A stretch of 64,000 nt of DNA from Cohnella hashimotonis. Lineage in GTDB: Bacteria > Bacillota > Bacilli > Paenibacillales > Paenibacillaceae. The stretch lies in contig NZ_JAGRPV010000001.1 of assembly GCF_030014955.1 (NCBI RefSeq), positions 4,960,001 to 5,024,000 of the forward strand, read 5' to 3'. Below the pieces are notes generated by a model. The model was not told the DNA's origin and ran no database searches. It saw only the letters and a list, made by a program, of their open reading frames with translations. Made by a program: the position numbers and the translations under genes. Each line of letters opens with the position of its first letter. The stretch's first letter is position 1. Positions 27,005 through 36,632 of this stretch are shown one piece after another.

Positions 27005-27014
27005 CCCGTTACAT

Positions 27015-27055
27015 GACCCCGACACCTCTATTGCGGAGGCGTCGGGGTCGTTTTT
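27015..27055 (+). terminator. Rho-independent terminator of the LacI-ThuA operon
   Basis: GACCCCGAC and GTCGGGGTC form a 9-bp stem extended by CCTC/GAGG after one mismatch, followed by GTTTTT. It reaches the stop codon of the convergent beta-helix gene. Confidence 0.9.
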
Positions 27056-29711
27056 AATTCGTGATCCGGATAAAGTCGACTTTGACCGTACCAGTCGCCG
27101 TCAGCGGATCGAATCGCAGCTGCTTGATGCTGCCCGTCCAGCCGGCGACCGCCCCCATATCCGCGACATACTCCATATAATCGCTGGTGGCCAATAGCGG
27201 AATTGTGACTGACTTCGCCGCGTTCCAAGTCGTATCCGTCGTCGTCGTAAAGAAAATTTGCGCCGTCGTATTCGTCGATAAGTTCTGCAATCGGATGCGG
27301 ACGTAACGGTTGATCAAGGCATTATCGATCGCCAGATTGTCGGGAGAGTAAATATAGGGATCGGTTCCCCCGGAGGTTAGGTTCAAGCTGCCGCCCGACA
27401 CCGTCATCGACGAGATCTGGTTACCGGTGGTCCAGCCTTCGGCATTCGAGTCGGTTGCGAATTCCCAGCTCTTGCTCGCGCCGGAGCCAAGCGATGTTAC
27501 CTGGATATAATCGACGCTCATCGTGCCGCTCTTGGAGATCGGATCCAGGCGCAGCTGCTTGATCGAACCGGTCCAATTCGGATTCACGCCCAAGTCCACC
27601 ACGTAAGTCGTATAATCGGACGCATTTTCCTTCGTGGCGAACAATACCGACTTCGACGCGCTCCAGGCGGTGTCCGTCGTCGTCGTGAAGAAGAGCTGCG
27701 CCATCGGGTCGTTCGTGTTGTTCTTCAGGCGGATTCTCAAATAGCGATTGGCTGCCGGACTGTTCAGGTTGTCCGCGGAGACGATATAGGGATCGCTTCC
27801 GCTGCTCGTCAGCGTCAGAACGCCTCCGGATACGGTGCCGGCAATTTGGTTGGCCATCGTCCAGTTTTCCAGATTGCCGGCCGTGCCGAAGTCCCATTGC
27901 AATCCATAGTTCGTATAGGCGATCGACGGCGTCCAGCTGACCGCGTCGGATGCGTTGTTTCCCGCCGAACCGGCGGACACCTCGAATCTCAACTCGTCGC
28001 CCGCGCCCACCGCTATCCCGTCCAATATCGCTTCATAACCGGTCCGATCCCCCGCGGCAACCGACTGATCCGCGGCGGACGGCCAGATTCGCGTCCCGTT
28101 CTTGGCAATGCGGACGACAACGCCGTCTCCGCCTTCCTCCGCCTTCAGCACCCGCGCGCGCAAGCTGACGGTCCCTTGGATCGGCGCCGTCCATACCCGT
28201 GCGACCTTGCAGTTCGCGCAAGCCGAAGGCTGAAGCTCGAACGCGGAAACGCTTGGGAAGGCTGTCGCAGCGGACGGCTGCCACTGCTTTTTCGCAGTGT
28301 CGTAATAAGCAAGATTCGTCCAGGACGCGCCATCGTAAGCTTTGGACGTCCAATTGCCCAAACCTTGCGTCGCGCCGAAGCTCGCCGATGCGTGCGCGAT
28401 GGCGGAGGCCGACTTGATCGGCTGGTTGTTCGAGACGGAGAAGCCGCTGTAGTCCGCGCCATCCTCGTACAGGAACGCGTTCGCCTCGTGGTAGAGATTG
28501 TCCCGGATCGTGCCGGTCGGCGTGTCCGACGTCCCCGCCCGGCGGAACGATCCGCTGCCGTTTTGTACGAACGTATTGCCGGCTGCCGTCGTGTTGAGCT
28601 CAAAGCCCAGCCCCGGATGAATGGCCAGGAACGAGATTCCCGCTCCTGCGTTGCCCGCAAAGTAGTTTTCGCTGATGTTCACGCGATTGGTGCAGCATTC
28701 GAAATCGAAAGCCACCATATCCGGCGAAGAAGTGTGAGGCACGTTCGTGAACGAGTTGTTGAAAATATTCGCATCGTACACGCCGGCCAGGTAGATGGCA
28801 GCCGTGCCCGTATCGGAGTGACAACCCGCGTCCCCGTCGATTCTCGAATCGATCAGCGTCAGGTAGCGTACGTCCGTGATCCGCATCCCGTCGTCGCACC
28901 CCGTCGCGCCGCTCCCTCCCGCGTCGTTCTGATGGAAGTTCAGCTTTCTCATCACGACCTGTTCGGCCGCTTTATAACCCGTAACGGACGAATAGGAGCC
29001 GTTGTACCAATCGATTGAGATCGTATCAAGGTTGCGGCTTCCTTCGATATCCTCGAACAGCACGTTTTTGACGATCGGCGCCGATGCGCTGTGGGAATCG
29101 TCAAACGTCTTGGAAGTAAATTCGATGCCGGCCGAGTTCCATACCGCGTCGCCGGTAACGTCGTTGCCGCTTCCCGAGCCCTGGTGAATGCCTTTGATAT
29201 CGTGCAAATAGAGATCCTTGAAGACGAGCCCTTCATGTCCCGCCGTAGAGAAGCTGACGACGATACCTGCGCCGGCCCGGCCGATCTCCAGCCCGCCGAT
29301 CGTCCAGTAGCTCGGGTTCGTCAGCGAGATCGCTCTGTCCGATTCCAGGCCGTTGCGAACAATCTTCGGTTTTGCACCGGAGCCGTACGCGCCCAGCACG
29401 ATCGGATTCGCAGACGTTCCTGTGCCCGAGAGCGTCATCCGCTCGTTCCACGTCGCCCCTTTGGCGAGCAGAATCTGATCTCCCGCTGCAAAAGCGCCAT
29501 GGCTGTTGACCGGCGCGAAGCTGCACCAGGGAGCCGACGCCGACGTCCCGGCGCCGGCATCCGAGCAAGCGCTTCCACTTTGATTGTTGACATAGTAGCT
29601 TGCGGCCGAAGCGCTGGACGATCCTAAAAGCAGCAGGCCCGCAGCCGCGGCAAACGCCAGCAGGAGCGCATATCCGAGCTTGCCGAACGGTTTGCCCATC
29701 GAATGGTTCAT
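27054..29711 (-). CDS. Secreted right-handed beta-helix protein with two C-terminal repeats
   Basis: An 885-residue extracellular protein, probably acting on or binding polysaccharide. A signal peptide covers about 1-36 (LLAFAAAAGLLLLGSSSASA). A parallel beta-helix of pectate-lyase type covers about 37-430, with N/D-rich turns. A beta-sandwich module at about 475-600 contains EEGGDGVVVRIAKNG. Two repeats of about 140 residues end the protein (604-745 and 746-885); both have a W-x-FGT/FAT start, SDPYI/TDPYI, FFTTTTDT and WTGSIKQLR. I chose the ATG at 29711, which has GAGG 7 bases upstream. It is last in an ABC transporter-two-component run, which suggests a shared glycan substrate. No catalytic residues can be assigned. 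Confidence 0.82.
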   Translation of the reverse strand: MNHSMGKPFGKLGYALLLAFAAAAGLLLLGSSSASAASYYVNNQSGSACSDAGAGTSASAPWCSFAPVNSHGAFAAGDQILLAKGATWNERMTLSGTGTSANPIVLGAYGSGAKPKIVRNGLESDRAISLTNPSYWTIGGLEIGRAGAGIVVSFSTAGHEGLVFKDLYLHDIKGIHQGSGSGNDVTGDAVWNSAGIEFTSKTFDDSHSASAPIVKNVLFEDIEGSRNLDTISIDWYNGSYSSVTGYKAAEQVVMRKLNFHQNDAGGSGATGCDDGMRITDVRYLTLIDSRIDGDAGCHSDTGTAAIYLAGVYDANIFNNSFTNVPHTSSPDMVAFDFECCTNRVNISENYFAGNAGAGISFLAIHPGLGFELNTTAAGNTFVQNGSGSFRRAGTSDTPTGTIRDNLYHEANAFLYEDGADYSGFSVSNNQPIKSASAIAHASASFGATQGLGNWTSKAYDGASWTNLAYYDTAKKQWQPSAATAFPSVSAFELQPSACANCKVARVWTAPIQGTVSLRARVLKAEEGGDGVVVRIAKNGTRIWPSAADQSVAAGDRTGYEAILDGIAVGAGDELRFEVSAGSAGNNASDAVSWTPSIAYTNYGLQWDFGTAGNLENWTMANQIAGTVSGGVLTLTSSGSDPYIVSADNLNSPAANRYLRIRLKNNTNDPMAQLFFTTTTDTAWSASKSVLFATKENASDYTTYVVDLGVNPNWTGSIKQLRLDPISKSGTMSVDYIQVTSLGSGASKSWEFATDSNAEGWTTGNQISSMTVSGGSLNLTSGGTDPYIYSPDNLAIDNALINRYVRIRLQNLSTNTTAQIFFTTTTDTTWNAAKSVTIPLLATSDYMEYVADMGAVAGWTGSIKQLRFDPLTATGTVKVDFIRITN

Positions 29712-29739
29712 GACGATTCCTCGCTCTCTTTTCATGGAT

Positions 29740-29789
29740 AAAAAAAACCGGAGCGCTCCATTAGCCATAGCTGCTTCGAAGACTCCGGT
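29740..29789 (-). terminator. Rho-independent terminator between binding protein and beta-helix gene
   Basis: On the minus strand ACCGGAG pairs with CTCCGGT and is followed by at least seven T residues. It would end or reduce transcription before the beta-helix gene, so that gene may be expressed at a lower level or from its own promoter. Confidence 0.75.
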
Positions 29790-29841
29790 ACGATGGGGCG
29801 AGAGCAAACGCAGGCGCCGCCTGTCGCTTGCGGTCTTCCGG

Positions 29842-31188
29842 TTACTTCGCGTTTTTGTCGATCAGCGCCTGAACCTCGCCGAGCGCCTTGTCGATCGTTT
29901 TGTTGCCGAGCAGAATCTTGGGCAGCGCGTCCTGGAACAGCTTGATGCCCGCTTCGTCTCCCGGCGTATGCTCGACGATAAAGCCGTTTTCGGCCGCCTC
30001 CGCGTAGGCGCCCATAATCTTGTCGCCCTCGGGAGGCGTGTACCCCTTCGTGCTCGGCACGACGTCGCTGTCGGCCAGCTGCTGGAACGTCGTCTCCGAC
30101 GTCAGGAACTTGGCCAGCTTGATCGCGGCTTCCTGATGCTTCGTCTTCGCCGATACCGCGACGATGTTCGAGGCGCCGCCGAGCGTGCGGCTCGGTTCGA
30201 TGCCCTTCCAGGCCGGAAGCGCGTAAGCGCCGAGCTCGACGCCCTTCGGCATGTTTTCCTGCAAATATTGAACGAAATTTTCCGGCACGACCATGTACTG
30301 CGCCATCTTCTGCTGAACGAACAGCGCCTGCGTCTCGTCGATCCCGTTCGTCATGCCCGCCGGGTCGAAGGTGCCGTCGTCCCACAGCTGCTTCAGCTTC
30401 TGAACCGCTTCCACGAATCCCGGATCCGTCACCTTCGCCTTGCCCGTCAGGAAGTCGTCGGTCGTGACGTCTCTCGTCGACTGATCGAGCAGGAAACGCA
30501 GCCACCAGTCTCCCCAACCGACTTTGTTGGCGTAGGACATCGGGATGAGGCCCGCTTCCTTGAGCTTTTTGTTGTTGGACTCGAACGCGTCCCATGTCTG
30601 CGGAGCCGTCAGTCCGAGCCCGTCGAAGAGCGTCTTGTTGTAGACAACGACGACGCTGACCGCACCGAACGGAACGCCCCATACGTGATTCGCCGCATCG
30701 ACTTCCGAAGTCAGACCCGAGTTCATATTGGTCACGAGCACGGGATTGATCGTATCCCCCCACTTGTCTGCCTTATCGTAGGCGGGCGTCTGGAACGCGT
30801 CCTTGAGGTCCAGTATGTCGTTCGTCTTGATCAGAGACTCGAACGTAACCCCTTGGGTGCCGAATACGTCCGGCAGCTCGTTGGACGCGGTCAGCGTCTT
30901 GATTTTGTTGTTGTAGGCATCGCCTGCGGCCACATATTCGTAATCGACCTTAATGCCGGGATTCTCGTCCTCGAATTTCTTGAGCAGCTCCGGCTTCAAA
31001 TAAGACCACCAGGAAATGAATTTTAATGTTACGTCCTCTTCGGCCGCCGCGCTCCCGCTTGCCTTCGCGCTCGGCGCGGCTCCGGACGCGGCGGCGTCCT
31101 CGCCGTTCTTGCCGCTTCCGCAGCCCGTCAGCGCACCCGTCATTCCCAAGAGCAGCGACAGCGCGAGCAGCGTTCCCCTCTTCTTCAT
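29842..31188 (-). CDS. Extracellular solute-binding lipoprotein (carbohydrate ABC importer)
   Basis: A 448-residue family 1 solute-binding protein. The lipobox LTGC puts the lipidated cysteine at C23, followed by an Ala/Ser/Gly linker and then the two-lobed binding fold from about residue 55. GGAGGAG lies just before the ATG. It is downstream of two MalFG-type permeases and a YesM/YesN pair on the same strand and is the obvious binding subunit of that importer. No ATPase is encoded here, so a shared MsmX-type ATPase elsewhere is likely, as is usual for this group. Confidence 0.93.
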   Translation of the reverse strand: MKKRGTLLALSLLLGMTGALTGCGSGKNGEDAAASGAAPSAKASGSAAAEEDVTLKFISWWSYLKPELLKKFEDENPGIKVDYEYVAAGDAYNNKIKTLTASNELPDVFGTQGVTFESLIKTNDILDLKDAFQTPAYDKADKWGDTINPVLVTNMNSGLTSEVDAANHVWGVPFGAVSVVVVYNKTLFDGLGLTAPQTWDAFESNNKKLKEAGLIPMSYANKVGWGDWWLRFLLDQSTRDVTTDDFLTGKAKVTDPGFVEAVQKLKQLWDDGTFDPAGMTNGIDETQALFVQQKMAQYMVVPENFVQYLQENMPKGVELGAYALPAWKGIEPSRTLGGASNIVAVSAKTKHQEAAIKLAKFLTSETTFQQLADSDVVPSTKGYTPPEGDKIMGAYAEAAENGFIVEHTPGDEAGIKLFQDALPKILLGNKTIDKALGEVQALIDKNAK

Positions 31189-31319
31189 GCAATCTCCTCC
31201 ATAGGTCGTTTGAACACGAGCCTATCGTAGCATCGCCCTTGGCGGCTGAGAACTCGACAGCCTTCGGAATGATTGCTCTTTTTTCGGATAACCCGCTTCC
31301 CGCGATCTTCCCGTCTCCT

Positions 31320-32945
31320 TCAAATCTTGCGTATACCTCTCCAGCTCTCCCGGTATTCAAGCGGCGTGCAGCCGACCTTGCTCTTGAACACCTTCGTGAA
31401 ATGCGCCGGCGTCGCGTATCCGACCTTTTCGCAGATTTCGAACGAAGGCTTGTTCGTCTCGCGCAGCAGCTTCTTCGCCCTTTCCATCCGTACCTGGATG
31501 ACGTAATCGACGAACTTCACGCCCATATGCTGCTTGAACTGCTCGCTCAGATAAGTGGGGTACAGACCGACGACGTCCGCCACTTCTGCCAGCGTCAGAT
31601 CGCTTTGATAATGCTCGTGAATGTAGTTGACGGCATCGGTAATAAAGGTTGGCTTGATCTGCCGGGCATGCTCCCGAACAAGGCTCGACAACGCAGCAAG
31701 CTTGTGCCGCACTTCGCGCTCGAGCATGCTCCATGTCGGACAACGCCGCAGTTCTTCCAGCAGCTTGCCCAGATCGGCAGTTCCCGGTTCGCCCGTCCGC
31801 ACGACGCCCTTGGCTTCCAGCATGCTTCCCACTCGAAGAAAAAGCCGGAGCACGATATCCAATAGAACCTCGGGATGAATGCCCGCTTCGTACAGATCGT
31901 CCATGAAGACGCCAAGCTCCTTCTCCAGCGTCTCGGCGTCGCCCAGCATCGTGGCCGTTACGACCTTGTGGAAAGCGTCCGGCTGCACGTTCCACTGGCG
32001 CTGAAGGCGCTGCGAAGCTTCATAGTCGATCACCCCGCCCGTACCGATTGTCAGCCGCGCCCGCAGCGCGGCTTGAACCTCCAGCAGCAGCTTCGGCATG
32101 TCGGAGAACCTCTCCGCCCCCGAGCTGACGCCGATCGTGACCGGATATTGGACGTGCGAGGATAAAATCGCAAGTAATTGCTTAAGCGCATCCATCATCT
32201 CGCTCTCCCGCTCTCCTTCTCCCGTCGGCACGAAAAACAGCAGGACGACGAAGTCGTCTTGCCCTTGCCAGGCGGTACCTCTAACGAGGTCTTGCTGAAA
32301 GAGCGCTTCTTCCGCCATTTTGCGGACAAAATACTGGAACAGCATCCGATCCGCCTGCCGGAAGCGGCCGTCGGCCTTCTCGTCGATCGCCACGCCGGCT
32401 GCGAAAAAGCGGAACGCCCCTTCCGCAATGCCGAAGCCGTTCTCCAGGAATGCGCGAGCCTCGGGCGCAACGCCCGGATTATGATGGAACAAGGCGTTCA
32501 GCAGATGATCCTGATGAATGGACGCAATCATCGGAGACTCCCGCTTGCCTTCATTCGCGATGGCCGCAAGCTTTTTCTGCTGCCGGATCCGCTCCAGCAC
32601 TTCTTGCAGCTCATTCTTGATGAGCGGCTTAAGCAAATAATCGACCGCTCCCTCGCGCATCGACCGCCTGACATAATCGAACTCGCCGTAACCGCTCATG
32701 ACGACCGTCTGAATATGCGGGCACAGCCGGGCCAGCTCGGCGATCAGATCCAGACCGTCTTTGCCGGGCATGCAAACATCCGTAATGAGCACGTCGACGT
32801 CGGCGCCCTCCCGAAGGCAGTATGACAAAGCCTCTTCTCCGTCCGAACAGGACGCGACGATCTCGTCCGACGCCTCCATCTGCCGGATGATATAAGCCAG
32901 ACCTTGCCGAATGAGCTTCTCATCGTCCGCGATTACGATCTTCAT
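31320..32945 (-). CDS. YesN-type response regulator with AraC output domain
   Basis: A 541-residue response regulator. The receiver is at 1-120 with D7-D8 and phospho-acceptor D56 (ITDVCMPGKDG). A long central region follows, and an AraC double helix-turn-helix ends the protein at about 435-535 (LAEVADVVGLYPTYLSEQFK, then FEICEKVGYATPAHFTKVFK). Its ATG overlaps the kinase stop by 4 bp and has AAGGAGG 11 bases upstream. It should activate the surrounding ABC transporter genes when a glycan fragment is sensed outside. A longer frame further upstream is only read-through in an unused phase. Confidence 0.93.
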   Translation of the reverse strand: MKIVIADDEKLIRQGLAYIIRQMEASDEIVASCSDGEEALSYCLREGADVDVLITDVCMPGKDGLDLIAELARLCPHIQTVVMSGYGEFDYVRRSMREGAVDYLLKPLIKNELQEVLERIRQQKKLAAIANEGKRESPMIASIHQDHLLNALFHHNPGVAPEARAFLENGFGIAEGAFRFFAAGVAIDEKADGRFRQADRMLFQYFVRKMAEEALFQQDLVRGTAWQGQDDFVVLLFFVPTGEGERESEMMDALKQLLAILSSHVQYPVTIGVSSGAERFSDMPKLLLEVQAALRARLTIGTGGVIDYEASQRLQRQWNVQPDAFHKVVTATMLGDAETLEKELGVFMDDLYEAGIHPEVLLDIVLRLFLRVGSMLEAKGVVRTGEPGTADLGKLLEELRRCPTWSMLEREVRHKLAALSSLVREHARQIKPTFITDAVNYIHEHYQSDLTLAEVADVVGLYPTYLSEQFKQHMGVKFVDYVIQVRMERAKKLLRETNKPSFEICEKVGYATPAHFTKVFKSKVGCTPLEYRESWRGIRKI

Positions 32946-34678
32946 GCGGACTCGTCCCTCCTTTCTCCGGGAACGGTGAGCCTCACGACCGTTCCGATAT
33001 TCGGCTGGCTTGAGAGCTCGATCCCGTATGGCTGGCCCCATTGCAGCCGAATTCGATTGTGTACGTTGACAAGACCGACCGAGTCTCCCCCGCTCCCCCC
33101 GATTTGCAGCAACCGGTTCAATTCGTTCAGCCGTTCGTTCCCGATCCCGGCCCCGTCGTCGACGATCTCGATCGACGCTCCCTGATCCGCGGCGCAGACC
33201 CGGACGCGGATCGTCGCGCTCCGCGGCGCCTTCAAAGGCGCGAAGCCGTGCTTGAAGCAATTTTCGACGATCGTCTGAAGGGACAGCTTGGGAACCTGCG
33301 CGCCCTCCGCTCCCGCGGCGATCTCCCAATAGACCCGCAGCGTGCCGTCGAACCTGATCTCCTGCAGAAGCAAATATTGCTTGAGCAGCATGATCTCCGT
33401 CCGGATCGGAACGAGCGTCTCGAACTCGGTGGCGGCCCGGAACAGCACGCCAAGCGCGCGCGCCATCTCCGCCGCTTCCGAGGACCGCTGCATCTCGGCG
33501 ACCATGCTGATCGCCTCGAGCGTGTTGTACAGGAAGTGCGGATTTATCTGCGCGTGCAGCGCCCTCAGCTCCGCTTCCTTGTGGGCCAGATCGGACAAAT
33601 AGACATGATCGATCAACGTTTGCAGCTGTCCGGACATCGAATTGAAGCCTTGCGCCAGCTCCGCCGCCTCGTCCTTTCCCCGTACCTTGACTCTCGTATG
33701 GAGAAAGCCTTTCTCCATTTTGCGCATCGCGTTGCGAACGGACCGGATCGGCCTCACGATGCCGAGCGCAAGCATAAAGGCGACCAGTATGGAGAAGAGC
33801 ACGCATAACGCTCCGGCCGCGAGCATCCAGAAGCGTACCGCGCGAATATTTTCCGTCAACGCGCGATAAGGCAAGTAAGCGGCGAGCGACCACTCCGATT
33901 GCTGCGGGGAGGCGTAGGTGACCAGCGTGCCGCCTTCTTCGAACGGAAGGTTCAGCGACCGGATCCGCGCGGGCGACAGCTCGAAGGCGTCGTTCTTCCA
34001 GCGCCCTGTCTTGTCGTAGACCGGAAGCCGGCGATCCCACAGGGCGATGATATCCTGCTGCGGCAGCTGAGCGCCGGCAATCATCCCTTCGAGACCTTCC
34101 GTTCCGATGCTCAGCACGATAGCGCCGAGAAAGCGGTGAGACGGATCGTTCACTTTGCGGATCAGATAGATCGGTTCCTTGTCCGCCTCCTTCTCCACGA
34201 TCCATTCTCTCCCGGAGGCGAGAAGCCGTTCCTCCATCCCCTCCAGCCGAGAAATGGAGATACGTTCGTCAGAGCGATGGCTGGCGAACAGCTCCCCGGA
34301 AGCCGTGTAGAGATAGACGGATTCCAGATCGCGCTTCTGGTTGAGCAAGTCGTTCAGGTAATGGTCGATTCGCTGCGCCTGCATGTAGGCTTCCATGGAA
34401 CCCGGCACGGTCTCCCCTGCCGCTCTCCGCTTCAAAATGCGAAGCAGATTGCGATCGTCGTCCAGCTGCGTATCCTCCGTCATGACCGAAGCGGCAAGAC
34501 GGACCAGATCGGTGAAATAAGCGTCGACCTCCGAATTCAGGAGCCGCACCGTCCGCTCGATCGAGACGGAAACTTCCTTTTCCATGCTTTGTTTAAACAA
34601 GTAATAGGCCACGGAAGAGACCAGCAGCGTAGGGAGAACGATTAACAGGATGTACGTGCCCAGAAGCCTCTTGACCAA
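32942..34678 (-). CDS. YesM-type sensor histidine kinase (TTG start)
   Basis: A 578-residue membrane kinase. Membrane segments at about 7-27 and 283-306 enclose an extracellular sensor of about 250 residues. HAMP lies at about 307-360, the His_kinase domain has H381 in INPHFLYNTLE, and an HATPase domain follows (ENCFKHG, DDGAGIG). The start is TTG with GGAGG 7 bases upstream. It lies 24 bp after a permease gene and overlaps the regulator gene by 4 bp. YesM-type kinases usually sense oligosaccharides, often with help from the binding protein; the ligand here is unknown. Confidence 0.93.
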   Translation of the reverse strand: MVKRLLGTYILLIVLPTLLVSSVAYYLFKQSMEKEVSVSIERTVRLLNSEVDAYFTDLVRLAASVMTEDTQLDDDRNLLRILKRRAAGETVPGSMEAYMQAQRIDHYLNDLLNQKRDLESVYLYTASGELFASHRSDERISISRLEGMEERLLASGREWIVEKEADKEPIYLIRKVNDPSHRFLGAIVLSIGTEGLEGMIAGAQLPQQDIIALWDRRLPVYDKTGRWKNDAFELSPARIRSLNLPFEEGGTLVTYASPQQSEWSLAAYLPYRALTENIRAVRFWMLAAGALCVLFSILVAFMLALGIVRPIRSVRNAMRKMEKGFLHTRVKVRGKDEAAELAQGFNSMSGQLQTLIDHVYLSDLAHKEAELRALHAQINPHFLYNTLEAISMVAEMQRSSEAAEMARALGVLFRAATEFETLVPIRTEIMLLKQYLLLQEIRFDGTLRVYWEIAAGAEGAQVPKLSLQTIVENCFKHGFAPLKAPRSATIRVRVCAADQGASIEIVDDGAGIGNERLNELNRLLQIGGSGGDSVGLVNVHNRIRLQWGQPYGIELSSQPNIGTVVRLTVPGERRDESA

Positions 34679-34702
34679 CGCTCTCCCTCCGGTCTGTCGC
34701 CT

Positions 34703-35521
34703 TTATCCTTTTACGGCGCCTTCGGACAATGCTTGTACGAAATACTTTTGCAGAACGACATATACGAGAATAACGACGATCGACGTAATGACCATGCCGG
34801 CGAATACCGGACCGAAGCCGTACACGTACTTTTTGGATGCCATCTGGGCCATGCCGACCGCGATCGTGTACATCTTCGGATTCGTATTGGAGATGAATGC
34901 CCACATGTACTCCGACCACACGCCGATGAATTGCAGAATGCAGAGCGTAGCTACCGTCGGCATCGTGAGCGGCAGCAGAATCCGGCAGAACGTCCGCCAT
35001 TCCCCGCACCCGTCGATCTTCGCCGATTCGCTAAGCTCGTTCGGCAGTCCCGCGAAGGCGGATTGCATCAACAGAACGCCCATCGGCACGATGGATGCGA
35101 TGTAGGGGCCGATCATCCCGGCATACGTATTGAGAAGGCCCAGGTCCCGGTTGATAAAGAACACGGGAAGCAGCAGAACGGGGGAAGGAACGAACAGCAC
35201 GAGCGCGAATAGAATCTGAAGCGATCGACGCCCCCTGAACCGGATCTTGCCGAACGCATAGCCTGCCACGATGCACACGGACACCCCGCCGACCAGGCTT
35301 GCCAGCGTTACGAGCACCGTATTCGCGTAATACGTGGCGAAGTTCGCCTGCTTCCAGGCCGTTCCGTAATTTTCCCATATATACCGTCCGGGCAGTCCCC
35401 ATTGGTTCCCGAAAAAATCGGCGTCCGTCTTCAGCGACTGCAGCACGACCCATAGAAGCGGATAGAGCGACGTTGCGGCGAAGAGAGCGACGATGGCCGT
35501 CATCCATGTACGCTTGATCAT
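34703..35521 (-). CDS. Carbohydrate ABC transporter permease (MalG type)
   Basis: A 272-residue integral membrane protein with about six membrane segments. The EAA loop that docks the ATPase is recognisable as ELSESAKIDGCGEWRTF. The start overlaps the preceding permease stop by 4 bp (ATGA) with GGGAGGG nearby, showing tight coupling. Together with the MalF-type partner it forms the channel for the sugar bound by the lipoprotein at 29842-31188. An upstream extension of the frame is not used. Confidence 0.93.
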   Translation of the reverse strand: MIKRTWMTAIVALFAATSLYPLLWVVLQSLKTDADFFGNQWGLPGRYIWENYGTAWKQANFATYYANTVLVTLASLVGGVSVCIVAGYAFGKIRFRGRRSLQILFALVLFVPSPVLLLPVFFINRDLGLLNTYAGMIGPYIASIVPMGVLLMQSAFAGLPNELSESAKIDGCGEWRTFCRILLPLTMPTVATLCILQFIGVWSEYMWAFISNTNPKMYTIAVGMAQMASKKYVYGFGPVFAGMVITSIVVILVYVVLQKYFVQALSEGAVKG

Positions 35522-36432
35522 CCCTCTTGCCCTCCCGTCCGCTCGTTCGTCCCATTCCGGGACCTGAGAATCAAGCCGACCAAACCGACCATCGCGGTGA
35601 CGATCACGAACACCATGAACGCGACGGCATTGGCGTAGCCGTAATGATTCTCTTGAAATCCGAGCTTGTAGACAAGCGTGGAAGCGATCTCCGTAGAGCC
35701 GATCGGTCCCCCCTGCGTCATAATCCAGACGATGTCGAACGAACGGAAATCGTTGGCGATCGATATAATTGACAATAACATAATTGTCGGAAGCATAAGC
35801 GGCAGAATAATATGCCAAATAGACCTTATTCCGGTGCATCCGTCGATCTTCGACGCTTCTAGCAATTCTTTGGGAATTTTAAGCAGACTGCCGAGCAGAA
35901 TCAGCATATCGAAGGGAATCGTTCTCCATACCCATACGAGGATTACGGATAACAGCGATGTATCCTGACTGCCTAGCCAGACGCGCTGCCAGGAATCGAG
36001 GCCGACCGCCGCCAGTAATTGGTTCAGCATCCCGATCGTCGGCTCGAAGATCAGAGACCAGATTACGGCGGACACCGCCAGAGGAATGATATAGGGGAGG
36101 AAAAGCACGACGTTGAACCATTTCCAGGCGAACACGCCGCGAAACAAGAAATAGGCGAGCGCGAAAGCGACGCTCATCGAGACCACAAGCTCGACGGCCA
36201 TAAGGATCAGATTATGGCCCATCGCCTCATAGAACCGGGAATCCCGGAACCCCGCGGCAAAATTGCCAAAACCGATTAAGTCGCTGAGCGGTCCGACGCC
36301 GTCGTAATCGTAAAAACTCATTTGAAGCGATTTGATGAGCGGAAATACCAGGTACAGCACGAAAAAAAATAGTGCCGGAAAAATCATTGCGTACGCCAGC
36401 AATTGCTTCTTGTCAGCCCGTCCGGGAAGCAT
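35518..36432 (-). CDS. Carbohydrate ABC transporter permease (MalF type)
   Basis: A 304-residue membrane protein with about six membrane segments and the EAA loop ELLEASKIDGCTGIRSIW. It is the first gene of the six-gene minus-strand run (permease, permease, kinase, regulator, binding protein, beta-helix). The ATG at 36432 is preferred because GAAGG lies 9 bases upstream; a GTG three codons earlier is too close to it. It overlaps the next permease by 4 bp. Confidence 0.93.
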   Translation of the reverse strand: MLPGRADKKQLLAYAMIFPALFFFVLYLVFPLIKSLQMSFYDYDGVGPLSDLIGFGNFAAGFRDSRFYEAMGHNLILMAVELVVSMSVAFALAYFLFRGVFAWKWFNVVLFLPYIIPLAVSAVIWSLIFEPTIGMLNQLLAAVGLDSWQRVWLGSQDTSLLSVILVWVWRTIPFDMLILLGSLLKIPKELLEASKIDGCTGIRSIWHIILPLMLPTIMLLSIISIANDFRSFDIVWIMTQGGPIGSTEIASTLVYKLGFQENHYGYANAVAFMVFVIVTAMVGLVGLILRSRNGTNERTGGQEG

Positions 36433-36570
36433 GGAAATCACCCTTCTCTCAAAGTGACTTCAGTATAAGCTCGCCTCCCGGCGCCAACAACGATACAGCT
36501 TTCTGATCCATTGCGTATTTTTCGGATTGGCCGGCCTGATCCTTCCGCCGGTTGCCGCTCGAGCCGCGGA

Positions 36571-36612
36571 CGCTTGGAGACGTGCGCTTGGAGACGATGC
36601 GCTTGGAGACGG
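36571..36612. repeat. Three short direct repeats
   Basis: CGCTTGGAGACG occurs at 36571, 36585 and, with one further change at its end, 36600, spaced 14 and 15 bp. It lies between the first permease gene and the AlkD stop. No other feature is seen in this 200-bp gap. Confidence 0.7.
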
Positions 36613-36632
36613 TGCGCACGGCACCGATCCAT

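Noticed and set aside
32946-34205. Long in-frame extension upstream of the YesN-type regulator
   Set aside because: It overlaps the kinase gene in a different phase, is Arg-rich and low in sense, while the ATG at 32945 has a good ribosome site and the usual receiver start.
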